A stretch of DNA of 64,000 bases from Nostoc sp. CCCryo 231-06 (GCA_023522315.1 JAHCSU010000233.1:37017-101016), one strand, 5' to 3'; counted from the stretch's first letter, positions 21,533-31,777 are shown. The notes: generated by a model not told the origin, from the sequence alone. A program made the numbers and translations.

Positions 21533-22249
21533 ATGTTTAACGAAAATGGATCGATTCGTACCCTATCCGTTGATATTGGCGGTAGTGGCGTTAAGGCTAT
21601 GGTTTTGGATATTACGGGGAATCCTGTAACGGAAAGGGCGCGTTTAGATACACCCCAACCTGCTACACCAGAAGTTGTAATTAATGCAATTGTTGTGTTA
21701 GCAGCCGCTCACGGTGAATTTCATCGCGTTTCGGTCGGTTTTCCCGGTGTAGTGAGGTGTGGAGTCACGGAAACTGCGGTAAATTTACATCCAGATTGGA
21801 TTGGATTTGATTTAGAAACAGCATTATTAAAACACTTAAACAAGCCTGTACGGGTAATTAATGATGCAGACATGCAGGGGTTTGGGGCGATCGCAGGTAA
21901 AGGTGTCGAACTGGTGATTACTCTGGGTACGGGGTTTGGTTCGGCTTTATTTGTAGATGGTAAGCTGGTGCCAAATATGGAAATGGGGCATCATCCGTTT
22001 CGCAAAGGACAGACTTTCGAGCAGCAGTTGAGGCGTGCAGAGTTAGATAAAATTGGTGATAAAAGATGGAATAGGCGTTTAGAAAAAGCGATCGCATCCT
22101 TGCAACATCTGTTCAATTATGATTACCTTTACATGGGCGGCGGTGAAGCTGTGAGAGTGAATTTGCAGCTACCGTTAAATGTAAAACTCATCCCCAATAT
22201 CGCTGGTTTATTAGGTGGTATTGCTTTGTGGCGAGATGAGAAAAAGTAA
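21533..22249 (+). CDS. ROK-family polyphosphate glucokinase-like protein
   Basis: LSVDIGGSGVKAMVLD, VINDADMQGFGAIAGKGVELVITLGTGFGSALF. Confidence 0.85.
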   Translation: MFNENGSIRTLSVDIGGSGVKAMVLDITGNPVTERARLDTPQPATPEVVINAIVVLAAAHGEFHRVSVGFPGVVRCGVTETAVNLHPDWIGFDLETALLKHLNKPVRVINDADMQGFGAIAGKGVELVITLGTGFGSALFVDGKLVPNMEMGHHPFRKGQTFEQQLRRAELDKIGDKRWNRRLEKAIASLQHLFNYDYLYMGGGEAVRVNLQLPLNVKLIPNIAGLLGGIALWRDEKK

Positions 22250-22460
22250 AAACTTTTTCAGTATCGACAACTGAGCGTACTAAGCGATGTCTAAGGGCGG
22301 GCTATTTTACGTCGCACTTTTTATTAAGGTGCTTCTTTCTCAATATTTAAAAATGATATAAAAATTAACATAGGTTAGGTAAAAAAATTGCACGCACTAT
22401 CCCAGATAGCAGTAATGTTGTTGCTTAAAAGAAATATTGGTTGAATTAAAATGAACTACA

Positions 22461-23015
22461 ATGACTGAAATCGGCCTGATGATGACGGACGTGTTAACAA
22501 TAAAACAGGCATTTGGGGTCAATTTGCCACAGATGCAATTAGTTCAGATGGAGAATGACGTAAACCAGTCAAAACAGAGTCAGTTAGAGATAACTGCTCA
22601 AGTCACACCACCTGAATTCATGCAGATAGATGGGATTTCTCAGGCTTCTTCCTCAGCGATCGCACCAGAAAAAAAACATATACTTAAGAAAATCACCAAA
22701 CAGAATCCGGGACTAGCTTCTTCTAACTTAGGTGAGTCTAATAAGTATTCTCAGTCTGGAGATCAAATCCGTGCAAAGGCTACAGGACGGTTCCAGAAGT
22801 TTAGTAGCCAACCTATGCCGACTCTTTCTTTCGGTAGCTCTGGTCTTGCTGTCAGAGCCTTACAACGGCTGTTAGTGTCCAACGGTTATGCCGTTAGAGT
22901 GGATGGGGTTTTTGGGGCATTGACAGAGACTGCCATCAAAGCCTTTCAAAATCAGCAGAATTTAGCAACCGATGGAGTAGTTGGTCAAAGAACTTGGAGT
23001 GCGTTGACAATTTAG
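22461..23015 (+). CDS. Protein with C-terminal peptidoglycan-binding domain
   Basis: LSFGSSGLAVRALQRLLVSNGYAVRVDGVFGALTETAIKAFQNQQNLATDGVVGQRTWSAL. Confidence 0.88.
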   Translation: MTEIGLMMTDVLTIKQAFGVNLPQMQLVQMENDVNQSKQSQLEITAQVTPPEFMQIDGISQASSSAIAPEKKHILKKITKQNPGLASSNLGESNKYSQSGDQIRAKATGRFQKFSSQPMPTLSFGSSGLAVRALQRLLVSNGYAVRVDGVFGALTETAIKAFQNQQNLATDGVVGQRTWSALTI

Positions 23016-23236
23016 TTAGGAGTTAGGAGTTAGGAGTTATGAGTTGGAAGTTAGGAGTTAGGAGTTGGAAGTTAGGAGTTATACCGATTATCTGTGAGCT
23101 TGCTCCAGAACAAGGAGAAAATACCAAGTCTTACCAAGGTTCATTTTGTGCATCTTCCCAATGAACTGGTCTTAGGAGTTAGGAAAATTTGTTATTTTTA
23201 TAATTCCTAACTCCTCACTCCTAACTCCTAACTTAA
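23016..23236. repeat. Heptamer STRR (TTAGGAG) followed by an inverted block (CTCCTAA)
   Basis: TTAGGAGTTAGGAGTTAGGAG from 23016; CCTAACTCCTCACTCCTAACTCCTAAC near 23205-23233. Confidence 0.9.
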
Positions 23237-23252
23237 TTTCACTTCTAACTTA

Positions 23253-25703
23253 TTATCGGTGCTTATGCTGCTCTAATAGCTGTTGCGCTCTTGGCTTGTA
23301 AATTAAATAGAACAAAGCCTCAAGATAACGTAACAAATCTTCCCGATTCTCCTTCGAGGTGAAATTCCAGAAGCCATAAATTCGTGATAATGATAACAGC
23401 TTGGTAGTGTGAATTTTCCAAGTATAGGTGCTGTAAACTCGGTCAATTCCTCGCTGCGAAATTTCACTCCAGTAGTTAGGATTCTGTTCGCATTTTGTGA
23501 TAAACTCGATAATTTTTGTGGCTGTCTCGTCTAACTTTGTTGGGTTAATTAAAAAGCCATTCACCTTATCTTGAATAATCTCCAACGGCCCACCAAACTG
23601 TGTGGCAAAAGTCGGTAATCCTGAAACCATCGACTCTAAAATTGTCAAACCAAAAGCTTCAAATAAAGCTGGTTGTACAAAAATTCCCTGATGATCGGCA
23701 ATGACTCGATAAATTTCACCAGAATCGGTTTTAGTCAGGCGCACACCCAGCCAACGAATTTTACCGTGGAGATTGTACTCCTCAATTATTTGGTAGAGTT
23801 TGATAATTTCGTCACGTTCTTCGTTGTCGCCTGATTCTTCGACGCGTAATTTACCGGCTACCAAAATTAAGTTGTAATGCTCTTGTAATTCTTTACTTTG
23901 ACCATAACATTCAGCTAAACCTGTGAGGTTTTTGATGTGGTCAAGACGCGCCATTGAGAAGAGAGGGCGCTTGTTAGGATCGTCGAGTTTGCCAAATATT
24001 TGCGTGGGGTCTTCAAGAGTAAAGAGTGTTTCTGCAAGGCGTTGGCGATCGCTCTCTACCCGGTCTTTAGTTCGGGTGTAGGGGAAGTAATTATTTTCGT
24101 TTACTCCAGGTGGTACGACATTAAATTTAGGACTAAATAATTCAATCCCATTAGTCACATGGTACAACTCCGGCATGGTGAAGCACTTATAAGACTCGTA
24201 CTGTCCCACACTATCCGGTGTCCCCACAATTTCTTGATAGGTGCTGCTGACAACAAAATTGGCAGCATTCATTGCAATCAAGTCAGCTGTGAATTGCAAT
24301 GAAAAATGATATTTCTCCTCTAATTCTTGCCAGTAGAGGTTACTGAACAAGTATTTAGATTTTTCCAGAGCATGGGCAATATTGCATTGGGTAACTTTCA
24401 GCCGTCGCGCCAGCAAAAATGCCACTAAATTCCCATCAGTATAGTTTCCAACTATTAAGTCAGGTGTACCTTGAAATTCTGCCCGTAGTTCTCTTTCTGA
24501 ATCAATGGCGAAAGTTTCTAGATAAGGCCAAAACTCAAACCGGGAAATCCAGTTTTGAGTCATGTTAGGATTAAATTCCCGTAAAGGCACTCGCAAAATC
24601 CAGGCATTTTCGGTATCATGGACTTTTTCTAGCCGTTGATTACAAAGGGTACCATCACTATTGGGAATCAAGCGGGTGAGAATAATTACCTTTGGCTCGA
24701 CATTCAATTTCTCTAAACCCGCAAGCAGAACATCTTCTTGTAGCTGCTTCTCTAGGCTCTTTGCCTGGTCGAGGACGTAAACTACCTGACCGCCGGTATC
24801 GGGACGCCCCAACACTCCCTCTTGCCCAAACCAACCGTGAGCTGACACCAAGACGATTTTAAAAATCATCGGGACACGAGAAATGAAGGCTTCTAGGGTC
24901 TGGGGATCGGCAGAATCAATCAATTCATCGAGAATATTTAAAGTTTCGCGCACTCGCCCTGCGGTGTTACCCCAACCCGGTTCAAAACCCATTGACTGCA
25001 ATTGGAATCGGAATTGTTCGTAAGGTTCCTCTTCGGGACGATTATTAACAAAACCGATAGCTTTCTTAACTTGCTCGGAAAGTTGCTGCTGTGATTGAAT
25101 GCGATCGTTAATCAGCAGTTGCACACCGTTGTAGTGGTGCAGGCGCAAGAAATTAAATAAGCTGTCCAGCAATTGTTTGGAGTCTTGAAAGATTTTGCTG
25201 GATAGATAGCGGTTGAGAAATTGTACTCCCTTACCAATATTTTTGGGGTCGCGGATGATTGGGGTGTAGTCATAAAACGGGCCGAAATCCAATTCTAACA
25301 GGTCGCCCTCGTTGGGATGATATTTATTCACCAAGCGATCGCGCAAATCCAGCAAATCCTGCACCGTCATCGGCTCAATGCTCAAGTCTGATGTCAACCA
25401 ATAAACTTCTTGGCTGGCAATCTTAGAACGGATGATCAAACAGAAGTTTGAGTCCTCCTGAATAATTTCCTGAGTATAGTAAATCAGTTTGCCTAACTCA
25501 GAGGTAGTATAAAATTCGTCGGGTTTCTGCGACTTTGAGCAATACTCACTATATACATTCAGTATATCGTTCCGCAGCAAGTACTTCTTTTCTTGTTGGC
25601 GTAATTCACTAAGAAAGGAACGCAAATCACTTCTTTCTTCACTATCTAAGACTGCTTGAAGCAATTCAGACATGGCAACTCCATTAGATGACGATGTTTG
25701 CAT
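23253..25703 (-). CDS. Sucrose synthase
   Basis: 816 aa; VSAHGWFGQEGVLGRPDTGGQVVYVLDQ; PGVNENNYFPY; EAFGLTILESMVSGLPTFAT. Confidence 0.95.
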   Translation of the reverse strand: MQTSSSNGVAMSELLQAVLDSEERSDLRSFLSELRQQEKKYLLRNDILNVYSEYCSKSQKPDEFYTTSELGKLIYYTQEIIQEDSNFCLIIRSKIASQEVYWLTSDLSIEPMTVQDLLDLRDRLVNKYHPNEGDLLELDFGPFYDYTPIIRDPKNIGKGVQFLNRYLSSKIFQDSKQLLDSLFNFLRLHHYNGVQLLINDRIQSQQQLSEQVKKAIGFVNNRPEEEPYEQFRFQLQSMGFEPGWGNTAGRVRETLNILDELIDSADPQTLEAFISRVPMIFKIVLVSAHGWFGQEGVLGRPDTGGQVVYVLDQAKSLEKQLQEDVLLAGLEKLNVEPKVIILTRLIPNSDGTLCNQRLEKVHDTENAWILRVPLREFNPNMTQNWISRFEFWPYLETFAIDSERELRAEFQGTPDLIVGNYTDGNLVAFLLARRLKVTQCNIAHALEKSKYLFSNLYWQELEEKYHFSLQFTADLIAMNAANFVVSSTYQEIVGTPDSVGQYESYKCFTMPELYHVTNGIELFSPKFNVVPPGVNENNYFPYTRTKDRVESDRQRLAETLFTLEDPTQIFGKLDDPNKRPLFSMARLDHIKNLTGLAECYGQSKELQEHYNLILVAGKLRVEESGDNEERDEIIKLYQIIEEYNLHGKIRWLGVRLTKTDSGEIYRVIADHQGIFVQPALFEAFGLTILESMVSGLPTFATQFGGPLEIIQDKVNGFLINPTKLDETATKIIEFITKCEQNPNYWSEISQRGIDRVYSTYTWKIHTTKLLSLSRIYGFWNFTSKENREDLLRYLEALFYLIYKPRAQQLLEQHKHR

Positions 25704-25974
25704 TGTTGACTTTCAAGGCGAGGCAAATAAGCCTCAACCTTTTGTTAGACCACATATAAACACGAAATAACACAGATAAATTGTATTTATCTGTGTACCT
25801 ACAAGTATCAACTTTTCAGCAGACACTTAAACCGTGTTCTTCTTTACCTAAAGTATCTATGACTCAGTATTTTTTGCTCTAACTAAAGGAATACAATTTT
25901 TATTTATTTTGATATATGTTAGGAAATAACTGCATAATAATATTGGTTGCGGGCACAATCAATCATGCCCTGAA

Positions 25975-26682
25975 ATGGTTTATTTAATCATAAAGACACA
26001 AAAACATCTAGAAAAGAATATCCAGATTATGAAAGCTAAATATACCATCAATCTCCATAAAGGACTAACATTCTTTTTTGTACTCGGACTTATGTTTTTT
26101 TACCAGAACTTCACTCTTGGTGCTTGGGTGTATTTAGCACTTCATAGTACTTATGGCTTTCTGTGGCTACTAAAAGACCAGCTATTTCCAGACAAACAAT
26201 GGGAGCAATTCGTTTCTATTCCACAGAGCATTTTCGGCTTTATTCTGGTGAGCTTATATTGGATAGCACCCTTTATTCTGATTAGTAGTGGCACAGTACC
26301 ACCACTACCACTAGTGGCAGTAGCCATTTCCTTGAACATCTTTGGTGTTTTTCTACACTTTGCTAGCGATGCCCAAAAGTACTATACCCTTAAGTATCAG
26401 AAGGGATTAATAACAGAAGGATTCTTTGCTCGTTGCCGCAACACAAATTATCTGGGAGAAATATTTATTTATACTGCCTTCGCTATGCTCACTCAACACT
26501 GGCTGCCATTCTTGATTCTCGGAGGTTTTATCAGCACGGTGTTTATTCCAAATATGCTTAAGAAGGACTCTTCTTTATCTCGTTACTCTGAGTTTGATGA
26601 CTACAAAAATCGCTCTGGGCTTTTATTCCCAAAACTGTTTTTAATGCCAGGTTCTAAGCAACAAGAAAAGACTGTCATTTAG
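25975..26682 (+). CDS. Multi-TM protein, ICMT/DUF1295 steroid-reductase-like
   Basis: 235 aa, several TM segments; C-terminal TEGFFARCRNTNYLGEIFIY. Confidence 0.7.
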   Translation: MVYLIIKTQKHLEKNIQIMKAKYTINLHKGLTFFFVLGLMFFYQNFTLGAWVYLALHSTYGFLWLLKDQLFPDKQWEQFVSIPQSIFGFILVSLYWIAPFILISSGTVPPLPLVAVAISLNIFGVFLHFASDAQKYYTLKYQKGLITEGFFARCRNTNYLGEIFIYTAFAMLTQHWLPFLILGGFISTVFIPNMLKKDSSLSRYSEFDDYKNRSGLLFPKLFLMPGSKQQEKTVI

Positions 26683-26999
26683 AATTAGCTAGTTAGACAG
26701 CATCTGGATTCACGGCAGGAGCAGTCCAAACTCTTACTTGTTAAATTTTTTATACTATCAGGTTGCGTAGAGAAGTGGCTTGTCCTCAGACATTGCACAT
26801 CTACTTATTTTCATTTAGAAAGTAGATTTGCTTATATACATCAGATTCTTGATAAGATAATCTAATTAATTATTGTGGATTTGCAACCCTTGCAAATCCA
26901 TGAACTTGTAGACGGCAGATCCTTGCTAAAGTAATGGTTATGAATATTCACAACCACCACCATCTTTATATAGGAATATATCAATATGAAATTATATAG

Positions 27000-27073
27000 G
27001 GCGAACGATGGGAATTGAACCCACGAATGGTGGTACCACAAACCACTGCCTTAACCACTTGGCTACGCTCGCC
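27000..27073 (-). tRNA. tRNA-His (GTG)
   Basis: Minus strand GGCGAGCGTAGCCAAGTGGTTAAGGCAGTGGTTTGTGGTACCACCATTCGTGGGTTCAATTCCCATCGTTCGCC; encoded G-1 opposite C73, U8, A14, anticodon loop TTGTGGT. Confidence 0.95.
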
Positions 27074-27187
27074 ATTCAACAATTTCGATTATAGCAATAA
27101 TTTGGCAAGTGATCAAGAGTTTTTCTTCAAGGAACGGACTTAGTTGATTTAGAGTCTCTGGAATCTAACAATTACAATGAATTTTAC

Positions 27188-27580
27188 TTGGCAAACATGA
27201 AACCCTTAACGCTCATTGCATATACTGGAGCAGCAGCAGGACTCGCCGCCTTGGGTGTGGCAATGGCGAAGACGAATCCCAGTCAGGTTGAGTATGAAGA
27301 ATATGCAGTGCAACGGCTGACAGAATACTTAAAAACCGATGTGTGCAAAAAAACCACCAATCTCATAGAAAATTTAATTCGTTTTAATTGTGATAAGTTG
27401 GTTGACTCGGCTAACCCGCAAATACAAGAAATTCTTGCCAGGACTACAGAAAGACAAAATTATATTATTTTTAGCATTTACCGTACAGATTTAAAAATAA
27501 ACTCTTGGATACCTTCTTACAAATTTGAAACTGTAGGAGCTTTTGATCAATTTTATACTTACACTGCCGAAGAACAATAA
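27188..27580 (+). CDS. DUF4359-like protein
   Basis: 130 aa, N-terminal TM segment; family assigned from memory. Confidence 0.55.
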   Translation: MANMKPLTLIAYTGAAAGLAALGVAMAKTNPSQVEYEEYAVQRLTEYLKTDVCKKTTNLIENLIRFNCDKLVDSANPQIQEILARTTERQNYIIFSIYRTDLKINSWIPSYKFETVGAFDQFYTYTAEEQ

Positions 27581-27649
27581 GGCAAGGAGCAGGGGAAGCG
27601 GAAGCTGATAGTCGTCTTGGATGTAGGAATTGAGTAATTTAATTTTTGG

Positions 27650-27957
27650 AGCGGTTCCCATTCACATGGGGTACAACATTATATTGCGAAGTGTAAGGGC
27701 ACGGCAGTGCTCATTGGTGTCAACTTAAGCTAAAAGTCTTTTCAAATCTCGTTTCCAGCCTCTGGCTGGAAATGCTGCTCCTGGCGGCTCTGCCGCCAGC
27801 AAGGGAGGCGGAGCCTCTAGAACAGCATTCCCAGTCTCCGACTGGGAATGAGACAGTCTCTAAAAGCTAGTTATAGACTGGCTTTCACGTTAATTTGACA
27901 CCAATGGGCAGTGCTCTGCCCCTACGGGTGTACCTCACGTAAACGAGAAACGCTATA
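27650..27957. repeat. TATAGCG-family dispersed repeat split by a later insertion
   Basis: GCGGTTCCCATTCACATGGGGTACAACATTATATTGCGAAGTGTAAGGGCACGGCAGTGCT ... CTGCCCCTACGGGTGTACCTCACGTAAACGAGAAACGCTATA; intact relatives at 37859 and 56453. Confidence 0.85.
27712..27906. mobile_element. 195-bp MITE-like element, TIR CATTGGTGTCAA, 9-bp TSD GGCAGTGCT
   Basis: Perfect 12-bp terminal inverted repeat; GGCAGTGCT at 27703..27711 and 27907..27915; internal hairpins; no ORF. Confidence 0.85.
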
Positions 27958-28245
27958 TTACCACCAGCTTAATATTAATTGACATTTACCCGATGCCTAA
28001 AGCCAGGTTAATCTAAGAAGGCAACTTATTAGATTTTCTCTTTCTGCGACTCGACTTACCCGGAGGAGTTTCCCCACACGTGTGATTTATCGCAAGTTTT
28101 GACACCCTGCAATCTCGACAATTGATTTTATTTTTACCTCTAATTAAAGTCTGCTTAAACTCCTGATTCTAAAATAGGGTGGCTCCAATTAAAACAATTC
28201 GCAATTCGCAATGACGCTCGATGACTCGCTACCGCTGCGCTAACG

Positions 28246-28342
28246 CAATTCGCAATTACGTTTTGTAACGGGGATTTAACCCCGACACAAAACGTGCTGC
28301 CTATAGAGGCAGGGGACTTAAACCCCCAAAGTTTGTTAAAAC
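28246..28342. repeat. 97-bp dispersed repeat, identical to 45916..46012
   Basis: CAATTCGCAATTACGTTTTGTAACGGGGATTTAACCCCGACACAAAACGTGCTGCCTATAGAGGCAGGGGACTTAAACCCCCAAAGTTTGTTAAAAC in both. Confidence 0.93.
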
Positions 28343-28447
28343 CTGATTTTGGTAAGGGAATTATTTACGAAGGTTGTTTACGATTACCCTGCTTCTTTGT
28401 GTTAGCTGTTGCTGTGCTTTAACTTACCTGTTAGCCAGGAGTAAAGA

Positions 28448-30037
28448 ATGGTAGATTACCGGAATTTTGAGCAGTTCCTGCACAGTCGAATGAAACGACG
28501 CAACTTAATTATCGGGGCAGGAGCATTGTCTGGTTTAGCGATCGCTAACCAATTTTCTCATCAAAGAGCGATCGCCATAAGCAGATTTTCAAATTATCCT
28601 TTCACTTTAGGTGTGGCGTCGGGTGAACCCTATCCTACCAGCGTAGTAATCTGGACTCGTCTCGCTCCTGAACCCTTAAACGCAGGTGGAATGCCACCTG
28701 TTAATGTACCAATTCGCTGGGAAGTAGCAACTGATCCCGACATGAGGCGCATTGTCTCTAGAGGTACGGTACTTGCAACTCCAGAACTAGCTCACTCAGT
28801 ACGAGTTGTAGTAGAAGGACTCCAACCTGATACCTGGTACTGGTATCGGTTTCTTGTCGGCCAAGACGCTAGCCCCATTGGTCGCACTCGTACAGCGCCT
28901 TTAGTAAATAGCTACTTAAGTAAATTTAACTTTGCCCTTGTCTCTTGTCAGCACTATGAGCAGGGGTACTTTACTGCCTACAAATATCTGGCCAAAGAAG
29001 ACCTCAGCCTAGTAGTGCATGTTGGCGATTACATCTACGAAGGGGGAATCACAGAAGATCGCCCTAGAAAACACAATGGTTCAGAAATTTTTACTTTAGA
29101 AGATTACCGCAACCGTCACGCCCTCTATAAAACGGATACCAATCTACAAGCAGCTCATGCAGCGTTTCCCTGGATTGTTACCTGGGATGACCATGAGGTG
29201 GAAAACAACTACGCCAACAACATCTCACAAATTGATACTGAACCAGATCAAGACCGAGCAATTTTCCTCCAACGGCGGGCTGTTGCTTATCAAGCTTACT
29301 ACGAACACATGCCACTGCGCCCCTTCTCGCGTCCCGTTGGCCCCGATATGCAACTTTTCCGTCGGCTCTCCTTTGGCAACCTAGCCACCTTCCATGTCCT
29401 AGATACCCGCCAATATCGCACCGATCAGCCCTGTGGTGATGGCACTAAAGAACGTTGCCCAGAAAACTTAGATCCGAATGCAACAATCACCGGTAAGGCG
29501 CAGGAGAATTGGTTATTTGATGGTTTAAATAGTTCAGAGTCGAAGTGGAATGTTTTGGCGCAGCAAGTTCCGATTGCTCAAAGAGATATGACACCAGGAG
29601 AAGGCGGAACTTACAGCATGGATAAATGGGATGGTTATGTGGCTTCGCGCGATCGCCTGATGGCTTTCCTCGGACAGCGCCAGCCCTCTAATCCAGTATC
29701 CTTGGCAGGCGATGTGCATTCCCACTGGGCGATGAACTTGAAGGCTAACTTTGATAACCCAGAATCCGCCACCGTTGGTAGTGAATTCGTATGTTCCTCA
29801 ATTAGCTCCGGTGGTGATGGAGCAGATACTAATCCCACTGTTGAAGCTTACTTACCTGATAACCCACACATTAAGTTTTTCAACAGTCAACGGGGATATG
29901 TTCGCTGTGCGCTGACTCCTACAACCTGGAAGTCAGATTATCTAGTTATGTCAAATGTCACAACCCCATTTGGCACAATTAGTAAACGCGCTTCATTTGT
30001 GGTTGAAGATGGTCGTCCAGAAATACAACAAGCTTAA
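28448..30037 (+). CDS. phoD: Alkaline phosphatase PhoD-family, Tat-type signal
   Basis: MKRRNLIIGAGALSGLAIA; GVASGEPYPTSVVIWTRL; VVHVGDYIYEGG; TWDDHEVENNYANN; SLAGDVHSHW. Confidence 0.92.
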   Translation: MVDYRNFEQFLHSRMKRRNLIIGAGALSGLAIANQFSHQRAIAISRFSNYPFTLGVASGEPYPTSVVIWTRLAPEPLNAGGMPPVNVPIRWEVATDPDMRRIVSRGTVLATPELAHSVRVVVEGLQPDTWYWYRFLVGQDASPIGRTRTAPLVNSYLSKFNFALVSCQHYEQGYFTAYKYLAKEDLSLVVHVGDYIYEGGITEDRPRKHNGSEIFTLEDYRNRHALYKTDTNLQAAHAAFPWIVTWDDHEVENNYANNISQIDTEPDQDRAIFLQRRAVAYQAYYEHMPLRPFSRPVGPDMQLFRRLSFGNLATFHVLDTRQYRTDQPCGDGTKERCPENLDPNATITGKAQENWLFDGLNSSESKWNVLAQQVPIAQRDMTPGEGGTYSMDKWDGYVASRDRLMAFLGQRQPSNPVSLAGDVHSHWAMNLKANFDNPESATVGSEFVCSSISSGGDGADTNPTVEAYLPDNPHIKFFNSQRGYVRCALTPTTWKSDYLVMSNVTTPFGTISKRASFVVEDGRPEIQQA

Positions 30038-30219
30038 TCATTTAATTCCCAGGTATTGAAACCAGATAATTACAGATGGATACAGATAAATCTTTAGTCT
30101 TTAACTGTATCCATCTGTGTTTTGATTTTCAGAAAAATGTTGCATTTTTTTAAACATCTGTTACATTACTTTACAGACAGTTACAACTGCTACAACACTT
30201 GAACTTTGGAGTTTTACTG

Positions 30220-30399
30220 ATGACAGGTTTTAAGAATCCTGCGCCTATTGTTTCAGAAGATCCTAATGCTGTGCGTTTTGGCTTCACTCCTCAGAGTGAA
30301 AACTGGAACGGTCGTCTTGCGATGATTGGTTTTCTATCTGCGATTTTGATTGAAGCTTTTTCTGGTCAAGGCTTACTCCATTTCTGGGGCATCATCTAA
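30220..30399 (+). CDS. High-light-inducible / CAB-ELIP-HLIP protein
   Basis: [38 protein letters not shown]. Confidence 0.92.
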   Translation: MTGFKNPAPIVSEDPNAVRFGFTPQSENWNGRLAMIGFLSAILIEAFSGQGLLHFWGII

Positions 30400-30572
30400 A
30401 TTGATCCTAAGAGGGTAGCACAGCCGTGCTACCCTTAACTGTCAGTCCACGCAAGTAATTTGTTTCTAACCGATGGTAGTTGTTGGAATTGGTGCAAAAT
30501 ATCAGATTTTTCCGGTTTAGCCAAAATATAAGTGAATAATTACTTTACATTGAATATGTATAGCTAAAACTC

Positions 30573-30896
30573 ATGGAAATACCCCAACGCGTATCAGTCC
30601 GCTACAAAGACGCGTCCTTCAACAGTAATGAAATCCGTTTGAGAACTCTTCGGCTTGGGTTACAGATATGGGAAGAACAAACCAAACCTAGAAAAACAGA
30701 GCTTTATCAGTTTATATCGTCTTGCTTGAAACAAGTTGACCGCCAAGATCGTTTTATGTTTTCTCTGCTGTTCATAGAATTAACAGACCTCATACGCAAT
30801 TCTTCGCTGGAAAGGGAAACGAAAGAGGTTTTGATTAAAACAGCTTTTAGGGAGTTTGCTTGTGCGATAACAGACTTTGAAGACGTTGCCAAGTAA
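30573..30896 (+). CDS. Hypothetical protein (107 aa)
   Basis: Intact non-overlapped ORF with protein-like composition. Confidence 0.55.
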   Translation: MEIPQRVSVRYKDASFNSNEIRLRTLRLGLQIWEEQTKPRKTELYQFISSCLKQVDRQDRFMFSLLFIELTDLIRNSSLERETKEVLIKTAFREFACAITDFEDVAK

Positions 30897-31212
30897 GGTT
30901 AGCCAGCCAACCTAATTAAGTAGGATATTTATTAAGTAAGCAGCTAAGTAAGCAGCTTTTCCATTAGATTATTTTTTTCGCTGAATGCGCGGATGGGTAG
31001 GTGTTCGGGAAGGAGTGAGTACAACAATGGCTGAATTGCCCTATATGCAAGAACTTGAGAGCGTTAGTATTTCTAAACCATCCGCGCACTTTATGGGGAC
31101 TAGTTTTCAGCCATTTGCCTCTAGCCAAATCACAACTCCTCGTGTTATGATTTTTGCATTCGCGCAACCGAACCTTGAAAACCAAATAGAGCGAGACTTT
31201 CAGAAGCCAGCT

Positions 31213-31658
31213 ATTGCAATTACCTAAAATCCCTATTAGGGATTGAAACTACCCGCAGGTGGCAACTATCTCAGGTATCTTTATTGCAATTACCTAAAAT
31301 CCCTATTAGGGATTGAAACTTTGCGCAGACTACTACAACTACCAGCCCTGCTGGGGATTGCAATTACCTAAAATCCCTATTAGGGATTGAAACCAATTCC
31401 CCCCAGAGGATTACCTCTGGGGGGAAATTGCAATTACCTAAAATCCCTATTAGGGATTGAAACGTATCGGAAAAAGACGATATTTTAACTCCTCTGATTG
31501 CAATTACCTAAAATCCCTATTAGGGATTGAAACGAAATTATTAGACGATATGAGCCTGACGCAGAGATGGCTGTAATTGCAATTACCTAAAATCCCTATT
31601 AGGGATTGAAACTAGCTTTTTGGGAACTTGACGGTCAAACAGGATTGCAATTACCTAA
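31213..31658 (+). CRISPR. Orphan CRISPR array: six complete 37-bp repeats plus a partial seventh
   Basis: ATTGCAATTACCTAAAATCCCTATTAGGGATTGAAAC at 31213, 31283, 31357, 31427, 31497, 31576; partial at 31644..31658; spacers 33, 37, 33, 33, 42, 31 bp; no cas gene in the window. Confidence 0.97.
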
Positions 31659-31777
31659 GCGCTAGCTGCAACGGGCAACTCTTGGAGACGCTACGCGATC
31701 GCATCAACAAAGTAAAATCCCCACACTTGAGGCAGGGACTACAGGCTGACTCTAAGCAACTATTAATACAAGATCAA

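Noticed and set aside
30985-31227. 80-aa plus-strand ORF ending in the first CRISPR repeat
   Set aside because: Its stop codon lies in the repeat and no domain is evident; treated as non-coding or truncated
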